Source: Massilia varians (GTDB lineage: Bacteria > Pseudomonadota > Gammaproteobacteria > Burkholderiales > Burkholderiaceae_D). Taken from it: 64,000 nucleotides of DNA. Shown here one piece after another: positions 1-7,379 of this stretch (position 1 is the stretch's first letter; each line of letters begins with the position of its first letter). The stretch lies in the NCBI RefSeq assembly GCF_027923905.1, contig NZ_AP026966.1, positions 930,001-994,000 on the forward strand, given 5' to 3'. Under the pieces are notes generated by a model. That model made no database searches, was not told the origin of the DNA, and was given only the letters and a program-made list of their open reading frames with translations. The translations under genes were made by a program, and so were the position numbers.

Positions 1-84
1 GAGCCGGCATGCCGATGCCGGGATGGCCGCGCTACCGGCCAGGAGGAGCAATACGGCAACGAAGGTCGGTATCGAAGCAGGCAT
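1..84 (-). CDS. N-terminus of an exported protein (cut by window edge)
   Basis: Only the first 28 codons are present, read on the minus strand from an ATG at 82-84. They look like a Sec signal peptide: short polar start (MPAS), hydrophobic core (VAVLLLLAGSAA) and a small-residue cleavage region (IPASA), with the mature protein beginning near residue 25. The product is therefore probably exported. No good ribosome-binding site precedes the ATG, so the start is tentative. The function cannot be judged from so short a piece. The 89 bases between this start and the next gene hold no recognisable feature. Confidence 0.45.
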   Translation of the reverse strand, partial: MPASIPTFVAVLLLLAGSAAIPASACRL

Positions 85-173
85 GGGATGAACGATGGCG
101 AGTGGTATGTCGCCATCATGCCCGATTCCGTGCGGCCGAAAATGCGCGAAAGCTCACATCGCCGGCCTGCGCC

Positions 174-566
174 TCATTCCGGTACCCGGGCGATCGCCTT
201 GATCTCGAACTGGAAGCCGTACAGCCAGGTCACCCCCACCGCCGTGATATTGGGGTAGGGCGCCTCGCCCCAGTATTCGCGCGCCACCTCCCAGATACGC
301 TCGAATGTCGACTCCGGATCGACGATGAACACGGTCACGTCGACCACGTCCCCAAACGTGCAGCCGGCCGCATCCAGCACGGCATTCAGGTTCTGGAAGG
401 CGCGCCGCACCTGGGCATCGAGTTCCGGTTCGGGCGAGCCATCCTCGCGGCTGCCGACCTGGCCGGACACGAACAGGAAGCCGCCGGAACGTACGGCGGG
501 CGAATAGCGGTTCTGTTCATACAGGGCCTGGCGGCCGGCCGGGAAAACGACATCACGGATAGTCAT
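174..566 (-). CDS. Rid (YjgF/YER057c/UK114) family protein
   Basis: A 130-aa protein of the usual Rid size. Classic RidA proteins are trimeric cytosolic enzymes that hydrolyse reactive enamine/imine intermediates. Visible family features are GGFLFVSGQV (residues 28-37), the FGDVVDVTVFIVD strand-helix core (71-83) and the C-terminal strand EIKAIARV. The active-site arginine of classic RidA, normally in a P-A-R-x-x-V motif, is replaced: the equivalent stretch here reads P-N-I-T-A-V (105-110). This therefore probably belongs to one of the other Rid subfamilies, often linked to catabolic clusters, and may not be an imine deaminase. It is divergent from the LysR gene, 118 bp away, the common arrangement of a LysR regulator and its target. 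Confidence 0.85.
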   Translation of the reverse strand: MTIRDVVFPAGRQALYEQNRYSPAVRSGGFLFVSGQVGSREDGSPEPELDAQVRRAFQNLNAVLDAAGCTFGDVVDVTVFIVDPESTFERIWEVAREYWGEAPYPNITAVGVTWLYGFQFEIKAIARVPE

Positions 567-653
567 GGGTGCACTCCTTGCTGTTGGTGGATGCTCGCAC
601 TGTAGCGCTCCGATTTGCCCAGATAAACCACCAAATGACGTCAAGACTGTTTG

Positions 654-659
654 TATAAT
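654..659 (+). promoter_or_regulatory. -10 box of the LysR gene promoter
   Basis: A perfect TATAAT at 654-659 lies 25 bases upstream of the LysR start codon. No good TTGACA-like -35 sits at the right distance, which suits a promoter that depends on, or is repressed by, a regulator. It is in the 118-bp space shared with the divergent Rid-family gene, so both may be controlled here. Confidence 0.45.
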
Positions 660-684
660 CCACACAATCGATAGCGGAGGCCTG

Positions 685-1659
685 ATGGACAGATTTGACG
701 GCATGCGGGCATTCGTCCGGGTGGTCGAGGCGGGCAGCTTTACCCGGGCGGCCGAGACGCTCGGCATGAGCCGCACCAGCGTGACCCAGCTGGTGCAGCA
801 GCTGGAAGCCCACCTGCGCCTCAAGCTGCTCAACCGCACCACCCGCAAGGTGAACGTCACCGCCGACGGCGCCGCCTACTACGAGCGCGTGGTGCGCCTG
901 CTGGCCGAGCTGCACGACATCGAGAACAATCTTCCCGGCTCTTCAAACGCGCCGCGCGGCCTGTTGCGGGTGGACGTGCCCAGTCCGTTTGCGAACATGA
1001 TCCTGGTGCCGGCGCTGCCGGCCTTCCACGCGCGCTACCCCGAGATCCAGTTCGACCTCGGCGCCAGCGACCGCAAGGTCGACCTGATCGGCGAGAACGT
1101 CGACTGCGTGGTGCGCGGCGGCCAGGTGTCCGACCTGTCGCTGGTGGCGCGCCACGTCGGCGATCTGCAGCTGGGCGTCTATGCGGCGCCTTCCTACCTG
1201 GCCCAGGCCGGCACGCCGCTGCACCCCAATGATCTGCAGGACCCGCGCCACCGCATCGTGCGCTTCCGCTGGGCCAACGGCCTGCCTTACGCCATGCACA
1301 GGAGCGGCGAGACGGTGAAGATCGGCGGGCGCTACGTACTGGCGATCGACGACGGCAACGCCTACCTGACGGCGGGCCTGGCCGGATTGGGCGTGCTGTG
1401 GCTGCCCGACTACATGGCGCGCGAGCATGCGGCCAAGGGGGCCTTGGTGCGCCTGTTCGCGGATTGGGAGATCGACCCGATGCCGCTCTACGTGGCCTAT
1501 CCGCCCAACCGCTACCTGGGCAAGGCGCTGCGGGTGTTCATCGACTGGATCGTGGAGTTGATGGGGCAGCATGCGCCGCTGGCGGCGAAGCTTCCTACTG
1601 GTGCGGCTGCCCGTTCGACGCCATCAGGCCCGCATCCACCGGCAGGTTCACCCCCGTGA
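685..1659 (+). CDS. LysR-family transcriptional regulator
   Basis: A 324-aa LTTR. The winged helix-turn-helix is at residues 1-60 (MDRFDGMRAFVRVVEAGSF, then AAETLGMSRTSVTQLVQQLE), followed by the linker helix and a periplasmic-binding-protein-like effector domain from about residue 90. The ATG at 685 was chosen over upstream ATGs because it gives the canonical N-terminus and is preceded by AGCGGAGG. The C-terminus carries about 20 extra Pro/Ser-rich residues beyond the usual end and overlaps the 3' end of the convergent SDR gene by 65 bp, so the tail may be a lost-stop extension. The effector is unknown. The probable target is the divergent Rid gene. Confidence 0.9.
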   Translation: MDRFDGMRAFVRVVEAGSFTRAAETLGMSRTSVTQLVQQLEAHLRLKLLNRTTRKVNVTADGAAYYERVVRLLAELHDIENNLPGSSNAPRGLLRVDVPSPFANMILVPALPAFHARYPEIQFDLGASDRKVDLIGENVDCVVRGGQVSDLSLVARHVGDLQLGVYAAPSYLAQAGTPLHPNDLQDPRHRIVRFRWANGLPYAMHRSGETVKIGGRYVLAIDDGNAYLTAGLAGLGVLWLPDYMAREHAAKGALVRLFADWEIDPMPLYVAYPPNRYLGKALRVFIDWIVELMGQHAPLAAKLPTGAAARSTPSGPHPPAGSPP

Positions 1660-2356
1660 TCAGGCGCGCATCCTCGCTCGCCAGGAACACCATCGCCGCC
1701 GCAACGCCCTCCGGATCCTCGGGCGCGCCGAGAGGCATGCGCTTGTTGAATTCGGCGACCAGCTCCGGATCGTTCACCATGTCCTCGGTCATCCGGGTAA
1801 CCGTGAAGCTCGGATTGACGGCGTTCACCCGCACGCCATCCTTGGCCGCATCCATCGCCATCGCGCGCACCATGTTGCTGACGGCGCCCTTCGAGGTGTT
1901 GTAGGCGAACAGCTCCCAGTCGCCGCCCAGCCCCGACACGGAAGAGGTCATGACGATCGAACCGCGGGTCTTCACCAGCTCGGGCATCGCCGCCTTGGCC
2001 ATGTGGAAGTAGCCGGCCACGTTGACCGCCATGACGCGCTCGAAGTCTTCCTCGCTGGTCGCCATGATGTCGCCCTCGGTCGCCACCCCGGCGTTGTTGA
2101 CGAGGACGTGCAGCCCGCCGAACTTCTCGACCGCGGCCTTGACGGCGGTGACGGCCGTTTGCCTGTCGGCGGTATCGCCGACCTGCACCAGGATGCGGTC
2201 CTGCGGCAGTGCGGCAGCGGACTCTTGAAGGCAGGCTGCGTCGATATCGAGCATCACGACCCGGGCGCCCTCGTCGAGGAAGCGGCGGGCAACCGCCAGG
2301 CCGATGCCGGAAGCCGCACCTGTCACCAGTACGGTCTTGTCCTTGAAGCGGTTCAT
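1595..2356 (-). CDS. SDR-family NAD(P)-dependent oxidoreductase
   Basis: A 253-aa classical short-chain dehydrogenase. It has the Rossmann motif TGAASGIG (12-19), NNAG (87-90), the active-site Ser in SSVSG (about 139) and YNTSK with Tyr152 and Lys156. The start at 2356 is directly preceded by AAGGAGGAAGG. A longer reading from 2428 is unlikely. The substrate cannot be named. The gene is transcribed away from benE, and the BenM/CatM-type double operator lies about 100 bp upstream of it, so it may belong to the benzoate regulon, but this is inference. It overlaps the LysR gene by 65 bp tail to tail. Confidence 0.88.
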   Translation of the reverse strand: MNRFKDKTVLVTGAASGIGLAVARRFLDEGARVVMLDIDAACLQESAAALPQDRILVQVGDTADRQTAVTAVKAAVEKFGGLHVLVNNAGVATEGDIMATSEEDFERVMAVNVAGYFHMAKAAMPELVKTRGSIVMTSSVSGLGGDWELFAYNTSKGAVSNMVRAMAMDAAKDGVRVNAVNPSFTVTRMTEDMVNDPELVAEFNKRMPLGAPEDPEGVAAAMVFLASEDARLITGVNLPVDAGLMASNGQPHQ

Positions 2357-2451
2357 CCTTCCTCCTTCGAGCGCGCGTGTGAACGGGTCGAACGACCATA
2401 GCACAGCTCCGCGAACCCGGATTTTCAAATGCAGACAGGCAAGCCCGACCG

Positions 2452-2488
2452 ATACCCCTGAGGTATCGATTGCATACCAAATCAGTGT
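2452..2488 (+). promoter_or_regulatory. Double BenM/CatM-type operator upstream of benE
   Basis: A perfect ATAC-N7-GTAT dyad at 2452-2466 is followed by an imperfect ATAC-N7-GTGT at 2474-2488; the centres are 22 bp apart, two helical turns. ATAC-N7-GTAT is the known consensus of BenM/CatM LysR regulators. The second site runs straight into TTGGAC (2488-2493), a likely -35 box. The same layout stands upstream of catB at 7283-7319. This fits a recognition site plus a weaker activation site next to the -35, the usual LysR mode. The intergenic space between the SDR and benE is shared by both genes. Confidence 0.72.
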
Positions 2489-2517
2489 TGGACTGAGCCC
2501 GCGGGCTTAACTACTCT
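2488..2517 (+). promoter_or_regulatory. Candidate benE promoter
   Basis: TTGGAC at 2488-2493 is followed after 18 bp by TACTCT at 2512-2517, a poor -10 (T-A----T). A weak core promoter whose -35 abuts a LysR activation site is expected for a gene that needs an activator. The TTGGAC is shared in sequence and position with the catB promoter. Confidence 0.4.
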
Positions 2518-2574
2518 GCAATGCAGGAAGCGCCCACGACGGCGCTTCTCCAGAAAAAACGAAACGGAGACAGC

Positions 2575-3807
2575 ATGCAGGGTCAGGGCCATCACAGCCG
2601 TGGCGCGGGCGAAGCCATGCCCGCGCTGTCCAATACGCAGCATGGCGGGGCAGCTTCCATGCTGCCCGCCATCGTCGCCGGCTTCCTGGCCGTGCTGGTC
2701 TCGTTCTCCGGCCCGCTGGCGATCTTCTTCCAGGCGGCCCAGGCGGCGCGCATCTCGAACGAGATGTCCGCCTCCTGGGTCTGGGGCATCTCCATCGGCG
2801 CGGCCGTCGCCGGCATCGTTCTGAGCTGGCGCCTGAAAATCCCCGTCATCACCGCCTGGTCGGCGCCGGGCACCGCGCTCCTGATCACGCTGTTTCCGGA
2901 CCTGTCGCTGAACGAGGCGGTCGGCGCCTACCTGACGGCCGCCGCGATCCTGCTCGCCATCGGCCTGTCCGGCTGGGTCGAGCGCGTCGCCGCCTGGGTG
3001 CCGCCCGGGGTGGCCAGCGGCATGATGGCGGGCATCCTGATTCCCTTCGGGCTCAAGGCATTCACCGGCCTGCAGACCATGCCGGTGCTGGTGCTGGGCA
3101 TGCTCGCCGCCTACCTCGTCTTCAAGCGCACCACGCCCCGCTACTGCATCGCGCTGCTGCTGGCCACCGGCGCGGCCATCGCCTGGGCCGGCGGGAGCAC
3201 CGATGTCGGCGGGCTCGCCTTCGAGCTCGCGCTGCCGCAATTCATCCAGCCGGCCTGGTCCTGGTCGAGCACCTTCAGCCTGGCCCTGCCGCTGGTGCTG
3301 GTCACGCTCACCGGCCAGTACCTGCCGGGCATGACGGTCCTGAGGACCTCGGGCTACGACAGCCCGGTGCGGCCGATCATCGCCACCAGCAGCCTGGTGT
3401 CGCTGCTGGTCGCCTTCAGCGGCGGCATCACGATCGCGATCGCCGCCATCACGGCCGCCATGTGCACCGGCCGCGAAGCGCACGAGGATCCGGGCCGCCG
3501 CTACATCGCCGGCATCGCCAACGGCGTCTTCTACCTGGTCGCGGGACTGTTCGGCGGCTCGATCGTGATGCTGTTCGCGGCCTTCCCGAAAGAGCTGGTG
3601 ATGACCCTGGCCGGACTGGCGCTGCTCGGCCCGATCCTGGCCAACCTCGGCGCCATGGTGGCCGCGCAGGACCACTGCGAGGCCTCCCTGATCGCCTTCG
3701 TGGCCACCGCCTCGGGCACCAGCTTCCTCGGCCTGGGCTCGGCCTTCTGGGGCATCATCATCGGGATCGTGGCCTGCCGGGTGCTGCACGGCCCCCGCAA
3801 CAAATAA
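2575..3807 (+). CDS. benE: Benzoate/H+ symporter, BenE family
   Basis: A 410-aa inner-membrane protein with about 11-12 hydrophobic segments, matching the BenE family of benzoate:proton symporters. Recognisable stretches are SGPLAIFFQAAQAA, ITAWSAPGTALL and the repeated GG/SGG loops. The start at 2575 is preceded by AACGGAGA; an upstream in-frame ATG at 2521 would add 18 charged residues and lies too close to the promoter. It is first gene of benE-benK-porin, under the double BenM/CatM-type operator at 2452-2488. Role: uptake of benzoate for the catabolic operon starting at 7380. Confidence 0.9.
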   Translation: MQGQGHHSRGAGEAMPALSNTQHGGAASMLPAIVAGFLAVLVSFSGPLAIFFQAAQAARISNEMSASWVWGISIGAAVAGIVLSWRLKIPVITAWSAPGTALLITLFPDLSLNEAVGAYLTAAAILLAIGLSGWVERVAAWVPPGVASGMMAGILIPFGLKAFTGLQTMPVLVLGMLAAYLVFKRTTPRYCIALLLATGAAIAWAGGSTDVGGLAFELALPQFIQPAWSWSSTFSLALPLVLVTLTGQYLPGMTVLRTSGYDSPVRPIIATSSLVSLLVAFSGGITIAIAAITAAMCTGREAHEDPGRRYIAGIANGVFYLVAGLFGGSIVMLFAAFPKELVMTLAGLALLGPILANLGAMVAAQDHCEASLIAFVATASGTSFLGLGSAFWGIIIGIVACRVLHGPRNK

Positions 3808-3834
3808 CACCCACAAACGACAGGAGACAGCAAC

Positions 3835-5190
3835 ATGCGACACATCGACGTACACAAGCTGGCCGACGAGGCCCGCTTCAACCGCTTCCATCTCGGCATC
3901 CTCACCTGGTGCGCGCTCATCATCATCTGCGACGGCTACGACCTGGCCGTGGCCGGGATCGCGCTGCCCTCGATCATGCAGGAGATGGGCGTCACCGCCC
4001 AGAGCGCCGGCTTCATGGTCAGCTCGGCCCTGTTCGGCATGATGTTCGGCGCGATCTTCCTCGGCACCATCGCCGACAGGATCGGCCGGCGCCTGGCGAT
4101 CGTCATCTGCCTGGCCCTGTTCAGCGTGTTCACGGCGGCCGCCGGCTTCGCCAGCGACCCCTACACCTTCAGCGTGATGCGCTTTCTCGCCGGCCTGGGC
4201 ATCGGCGGCGTGATGCCGAACGTGGTAGCCCAGATGACCGAGTATTCGCCCAAGCGCATCCGCTCCACCATGGTCACGCTGATGTTCAGCGGCTATGCGG
4301 TGGGCGGCATGCTGGCCGCCCTGCTGGGCAAGGGCATGATCGAAGCCTACGGCTGGCAGTCGGTGTTCCTGGCCGCCGGCGTGCCGGTGATCCTGATTCC
4401 CTTCATCCTGAAAGGCCTGCCCGAATCGATGCCCTTCCTGATCCGCCTGGGCCGCCAGGCCGAGCTGCAGGACATCCTGGTGCGCATGGAGCCGAGCTAC
4501 CGCGTGCAGAAGGACGACAGCTACACGCTGCCGGCGGCCGACCGCGCGCAAGGAGCGCCGATCGGCCGGCTGTTCCAGGACGGCCGCGGCTTCTCCACTA
4601 TCATGTTCTGGATCGCCTTCTTCATGTGCCTGTTCATGGTGTACGCGCTCAGCTCCTGGCTGGCCAAGCTGATGGCCGGCGCCGGCTACAGCCTGGGCTC
4701 GGCCCTCACCTTCGTGCTGGTGCTGAACTTCGGCGCCGTGATCGGCGCGGTGGGCGGCGGCTGGCTGGCCGACCGCTTCCACATCAAGTATGTGCTGGTG
4801 GGGATGTACCTGCTGGCCGCGGTGTCGATCACGCTGCTGGGCTACAAGGTGTCGACGCCGGTGCTGTTCCTGCTGGTCGGCCTGGCGGGCGCCTCGACCA
4901 TCGGCACCCAGATCGTCACCTATGCCTATGCCGGCCAGTTCTACCCGATGGCGGTGCGCTCCACCGGCATCGGCTGGGCCTCGGGCGTCGGCCGCAGCGG
5001 CGCGATCCTGGCGCCGATCGTGATCGGCACCCTGGTCGGCATGGCCCTGCCGCTGCAGCAGAACTTCCTCGCGATCGCCATCCCCGCCGCCATCGCAGCG
5101 GTGGCCGTGGCCTGCATCCGCCACGGCCGCTCGGCCTCGGCCCGTCCGGCGCTGCGCAGCGCCACACTGGCGGAACCGACCAAGGCCTGA
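3835..5190 (+). CDS. benK: Aromatic acid/H+ symporter, MFS (AAHS) family
   Basis: A 451-aa MFS transporter with 12 predicted membrane segments. It shows the AAHS signature DGYD in the first segment (CDGYDLAVAGIALP) and the MFS loop motif as GTIADRIGRR between segments 2 and 3. These marks define the PcaK/BenK aromatic-acid symporters. It starts 27 bp after benE with an AGGAGACAG ribosome site, so it is in the same transcript. Two benzoate importers of unrelated families side by side are also known in other benzoate degraders. Benzoate as substrate is inferred from context; 4-hydroxybenzoate or a related acid is possible. Confidence 0.85.
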   Translation: MRHIDVHKLADEARFNRFHLGILTWCALIIICDGYDLAVAGIALPSIMQEMGVTAQSAGFMVSSALFGMMFGAIFLGTIADRIGRRLAIVICLALFSVFTAAAGFASDPYTFSVMRFLAGLGIGGVMPNVVAQMTEYSPKRIRSTMVTLMFSGYAVGGMLAALLGKGMIEAYGWQSVFLAAGVPVILIPFILKGLPESMPFLIRLGRQAELQDILVRMEPSYRVQKDDSYTLPAADRAQGAPIGRLFQDGRGFSTIMFWIAFFMCLFMVYALSSWLAKLMAGAGYSLGSALTFVLVLNFGAVIGAVGGGWLADRFHIKYVLVGMYLLAAVSITLLGYKVSTPVLFLLVGLAGASTIGTQIVTYAYAGQFYPMAVRSTGIGWASGVGRSGAILAPIVIGTLVGMALPLQQNFLAIAIPAAIAAVAVACIRHGRSASARPALRSATLAEPTKA

Positions 5191-5281
5191 TTCCAACCCT
5201 GGCACAACACCTGGCCGCCCCCTGAACGGGGCGCGGCCCGTGCACGTGCGCGCGTACGAATACAAACAGAAGGAGACATGC

Positions 5282-6367
5282 ATGAAAGCAGTACCAAGCC
5301 TCGCCCTTGCCGCCATGGTGTGCAGCGCCGCCGCCCATGCCCAGACCCAGGTCACGGTGTACGGCATCGTCGATGCCGCCGTGGCCCGCACCACCAATGC
5401 CGACGCCGCCGGCAATGCCCTCACCAAGGTCTCTTCGCTGTCCGGCAGCCTGCCTTCGCGCATCGGCTTTCGCGGCAGCGAAGACCTGGGCGGCGGCCTG
5501 GCCGCCGTGTTCGCGCTGGAGAGTGGCTTCAATCCGGACACCGGCGTCTCGGGGCAGGGAGGACGCCTGTTCGGGCGCCAGGCCTGGATCGGACTGAAGG
5601 GCAATTGGGGCACGCTGCAGGTCGGGCGCATCCTCAACATGACTTTCCTCGCTACCGCCAAGAGCGACGTGCTGGGGCCGAACCTGTTCTCGATCAACAG
5701 CATCGACCTCTACCTGCCGAACGCGCGCAGCGACAATGCGGTCGGCTACCTGGGTAGCTTCCAGGGCGTCACCGTGGGCGCCACCTACAGCTTCGGGCGC
5801 GACGCCTCGGCCGCGGGCGGCCCCTCGGCCACCAACTGCGGCGGCGAGGTGGCCGGCAACAGCAAGGCCTGCCGCCAGGTGACGGCGCTGCTCGGCTATG
5901 ACGGCGCCGCGTATGGGATGAACGTGAGCTATGACAAGCTGTATGGGAACACGGGCGCGGCCGGCGGCCTTACCAGCAGCGAACGCTTCGACCGGCGCGT
6001 CACCGTCAACGGCTACGCCATGCTGGGCGCGACCAAGGTCGGCGCGGGCATCATCGACCGCAAGACGGATGCGGCCACCGGCATTGCCGAGTCCGACCTG
6101 GTCTACCTCGGTGTGAGCCACCCGCTGGCACCTGGCCTGACCCTGGATGCGCAGGTGGCGCGCAAGGATGTCAAGCGCTCCGGCGACGATACCAGGATGG
6201 CCGTGGCGCGCCTGACCTACGCGTTCTCGAAGCGCACCGCGGTGTACGGGGCGGTGGGGCGGATGGACAACGACGGCCTGGCCGCCGTCGCCCTCGACGC
6301 CGGCGGCACGGTGGCGCCGGGAGGAGCGCAGAACGGCGTCATGGCGGGCTTGCGTCACGCATTTTAA
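5282..6367 (+). CDS. Gram-negative trimeric porin (Burkholderiales type)
   Basis: A 361-aa outer-membrane porin. Residues 1-20 are a signal peptide ending AHAQ, followed by QVTVYGIVDAAVAR, the standard start of Burkholderiales general porins. Further family marks are SRIGFRGSEDLGGGLAAVF and FGRQAWIGLKG, and the protein ends in phenylalanine (RHAF), the signal for barrel assembly. The start at 5282 was chosen because it gives the signal peptide and follows AAGGAGACATGC. It lies 91 bp after benK on the same strand and is probably the outer-membrane entry for aromatic acids. Its stop overlaps the stop of the convergent regulator gene by 4 bp. Confidence 0.88.
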   Translation: MKAVPSLALAAMVCSAAAHAQTQVTVYGIVDAAVARTTNADAAGNALTKVSSLSGSLPSRIGFRGSEDLGGGLAAVFALESGFNPDTGVSGQGGRLFGRQAWIGLKGNWGTLQVGRILNMTFLATAKSDVLGPNLFSINSIDLYLPNARSDNAVGYLGSFQGVTVGATYSFGRDASAAGGPSATNCGGEVAGNSKACRQVTALLGYDGAAYGMNVSYDKLYGNTGAAGGLTSSERFDRRVTVNGYAMLGATKVGAGIIDRKTDAATGIAESDLVYLGVSHPLAPGLTLDAQVARKDVKRSGDDTRMAVARLTYAFSKRTAVYGAVGRMDNDGLAAVALDAGGTVAPGGAQNGVMAGLRHAF

Positions 6368-7281
6368 AGCGTCTCCTTGGTGTGCGGCAGCCCGTAGTCG
6401 TCGTAGATCTCGTAGATCACCGCCAGCATCTGTTCCAGCTCCGGCGTGCGCTCCATGTGACGCACGCTGAAGAAGATCGGCGAGAACGCGTGCTTGTCCT
6501 CGATGGGACGGTACACCACGTTCCGGTGGTGCATGCCCTGCACGCTCGCCGGCACGATGGCCAGGCCCTGTTCGGCCGCCACCAGGCCCATCGCGATCTG
6601 TAGTTCGCGCACTTCGACCACGTGGTCCGGGGTCAGGTGCGCTTCGCTGAACAGGCCCAGCACCTGGTCGGCGAAGCTCGGGCGCGGCGTGCTCGGGTAG
6701 ACCAGCAGCGGCTCGTGCACCAGGTCCACCAGGCGTAGCGGCGCGTCGCCGGCGGCCAGGCGGTGGCCGGGAAATAACGCCAGCACCATGCGCTCCTCGC
6801 GCAGCAGGATCCGGCGGATGCTCGGATCCTCGCTCTTCAGGCGTCCGAAGCCGACGTCGATGCGGCCTTCCTTCAGGGCCTTCATCTGTTCGATGGTGGT
6901 CATCTCGTGCATCACCACTTCGACCTCGGGATGGGCCGCGCGGTAGCGCCGGATGATGTCCGGCAGCAGGCCGTACAGGGTCGAGGCGACGAAACCGGCG
7001 TTGATGGTGCGCTCCAGCTTGCCCACGCGCTGGGTCATGCTCTTGAGGTCGCGCACCTGGTCGAGCAGGGGCTTGGCATGGGCCAGGAAGAACTGCCCGG
7101 CCTCGGTCAGGCGCAGCGGACGGGTGCCTTTTTCGATCAGGGCCACGCCCAGGTATTCCTCGAGCTGCTGGATCTGGCGGCTCAGCGGCGGCTGTGCGAT
7201 ATGCAGGCGCTCGGCCGCCCGGGTGAAGTTGCGTTCTTCCGCCACGGCGACGAAATAGCGCAGGTGACGCAGTTCCAACAT
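6364..7281 (-). CDS. benM: LysR-family benzoate/muconate regulator, BenM/CatM type
   Basis: A 305-aa LTTR strongly resembling BenM/CatM. Shared stretches are LRHLRYFVAVAEE, IAQPPLSRQIQQLEE, LPDIIRRYRAAHPE, ALKEGRIDVGFGRL and MGLVAAEQGLAIVPAS. BenM activates ben and cat genes with cis,cis-muconate and benzoate as effectors. Two ATGs lie in tandem (7282-7284 and 7279-7281); the second gives the family N-terminus MLELRH and has better spacing from GGGAGG. The gene is divergent from catB, and the better operator half-site pair (7283-7297) covers its start codon, suggesting tight self-repression. Whether it answers to muconate only (CatM) or also benzoate (BenM) cannot be read from sequence. Confidence 0.88.
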   Translation of the reverse strand: MLELRHLRYFVAVAEERNFTRAAERLHIAQPPLSRQIQQLEEYLGVALIEKGTRPLRLTEAGQFFLAHAKPLLDQVRDLKSMTQRVGKLERTINAGFVASTLYGLLPDIIRRYRAAHPEVEVVMHEMTTIEQMKALKEGRIDVGFGRLKSEDPSIRRILLREERMVLALFPGHRLAAGDAPLRLVDLVHEPLLVYPSTPRPSFADQVLGLFSEAHLTPDHVVEVRELQIAMGLVAAEQGLAIVPASVQGMHHRNVVYRPIEDKHAFSPIFFSVRHMERTPELEQMLAVIYEIYDDYGLPHTKETL

Positions 7282-7282
7282 C

Positions 7283-7319
7283 ATACCTCCCAGGTATCGA
7301 ATCGATACCAACTTAGTCT
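7283..7319 (+). promoter_or_regulatory. Double BenM/CatM-type operator upstream of catB
   Basis: A perfect ATAC-N7-GTAT lies at 7283-7297 and an imperfect ATAC-N7-GTCT at 7305-7319, centres 22 bp apart. Between them GGTATCGA-A-TCGATACC (7293-7309) is a perfect 17-bp palindrome. The second site is joined to TTGGAC at 7319-7324. The arrangement and much of the sequence match the benE operator at 2452-2488. The first site overlaps the start codon of the divergent benM gene. Confidence 0.75.
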
Positions 7320-7345
7320 TGGACGACGCTGTTAAGCGGGATTAT
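7319..7345 (+). promoter_or_regulatory. Candidate catB operon promoter
   Basis: TTGGAC (7319-7324), a 15-bp spacer and GATTAT (7340-7345, four of six -10 matches). The spacer is shorter than the optimal 17 bp, typical of promoters needing a LysR activator. Transcription would start near 7352, giving a short leader before catB at 7380. Confidence 0.45.
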
Positions 7346-7379
7346 CGTGCTTCTACCGACAGAATTATACGCATTGAAT

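Noticed and set aside
2521..2574. Upstream ATG as benE start
   Set aside because: It lies only 4 bases after the candidate -10 box, has no ribosome site and adds residues not found in BenE proteins.
2482..5703. A 1073-codon open frame on the minus strand
   Set aside because: It is antisense to benE, benK and the porin, whose families are clear. Its product is full of His, Gln, Asp, Gly and Arg, the usual result of reading GC-rich genes backwards.
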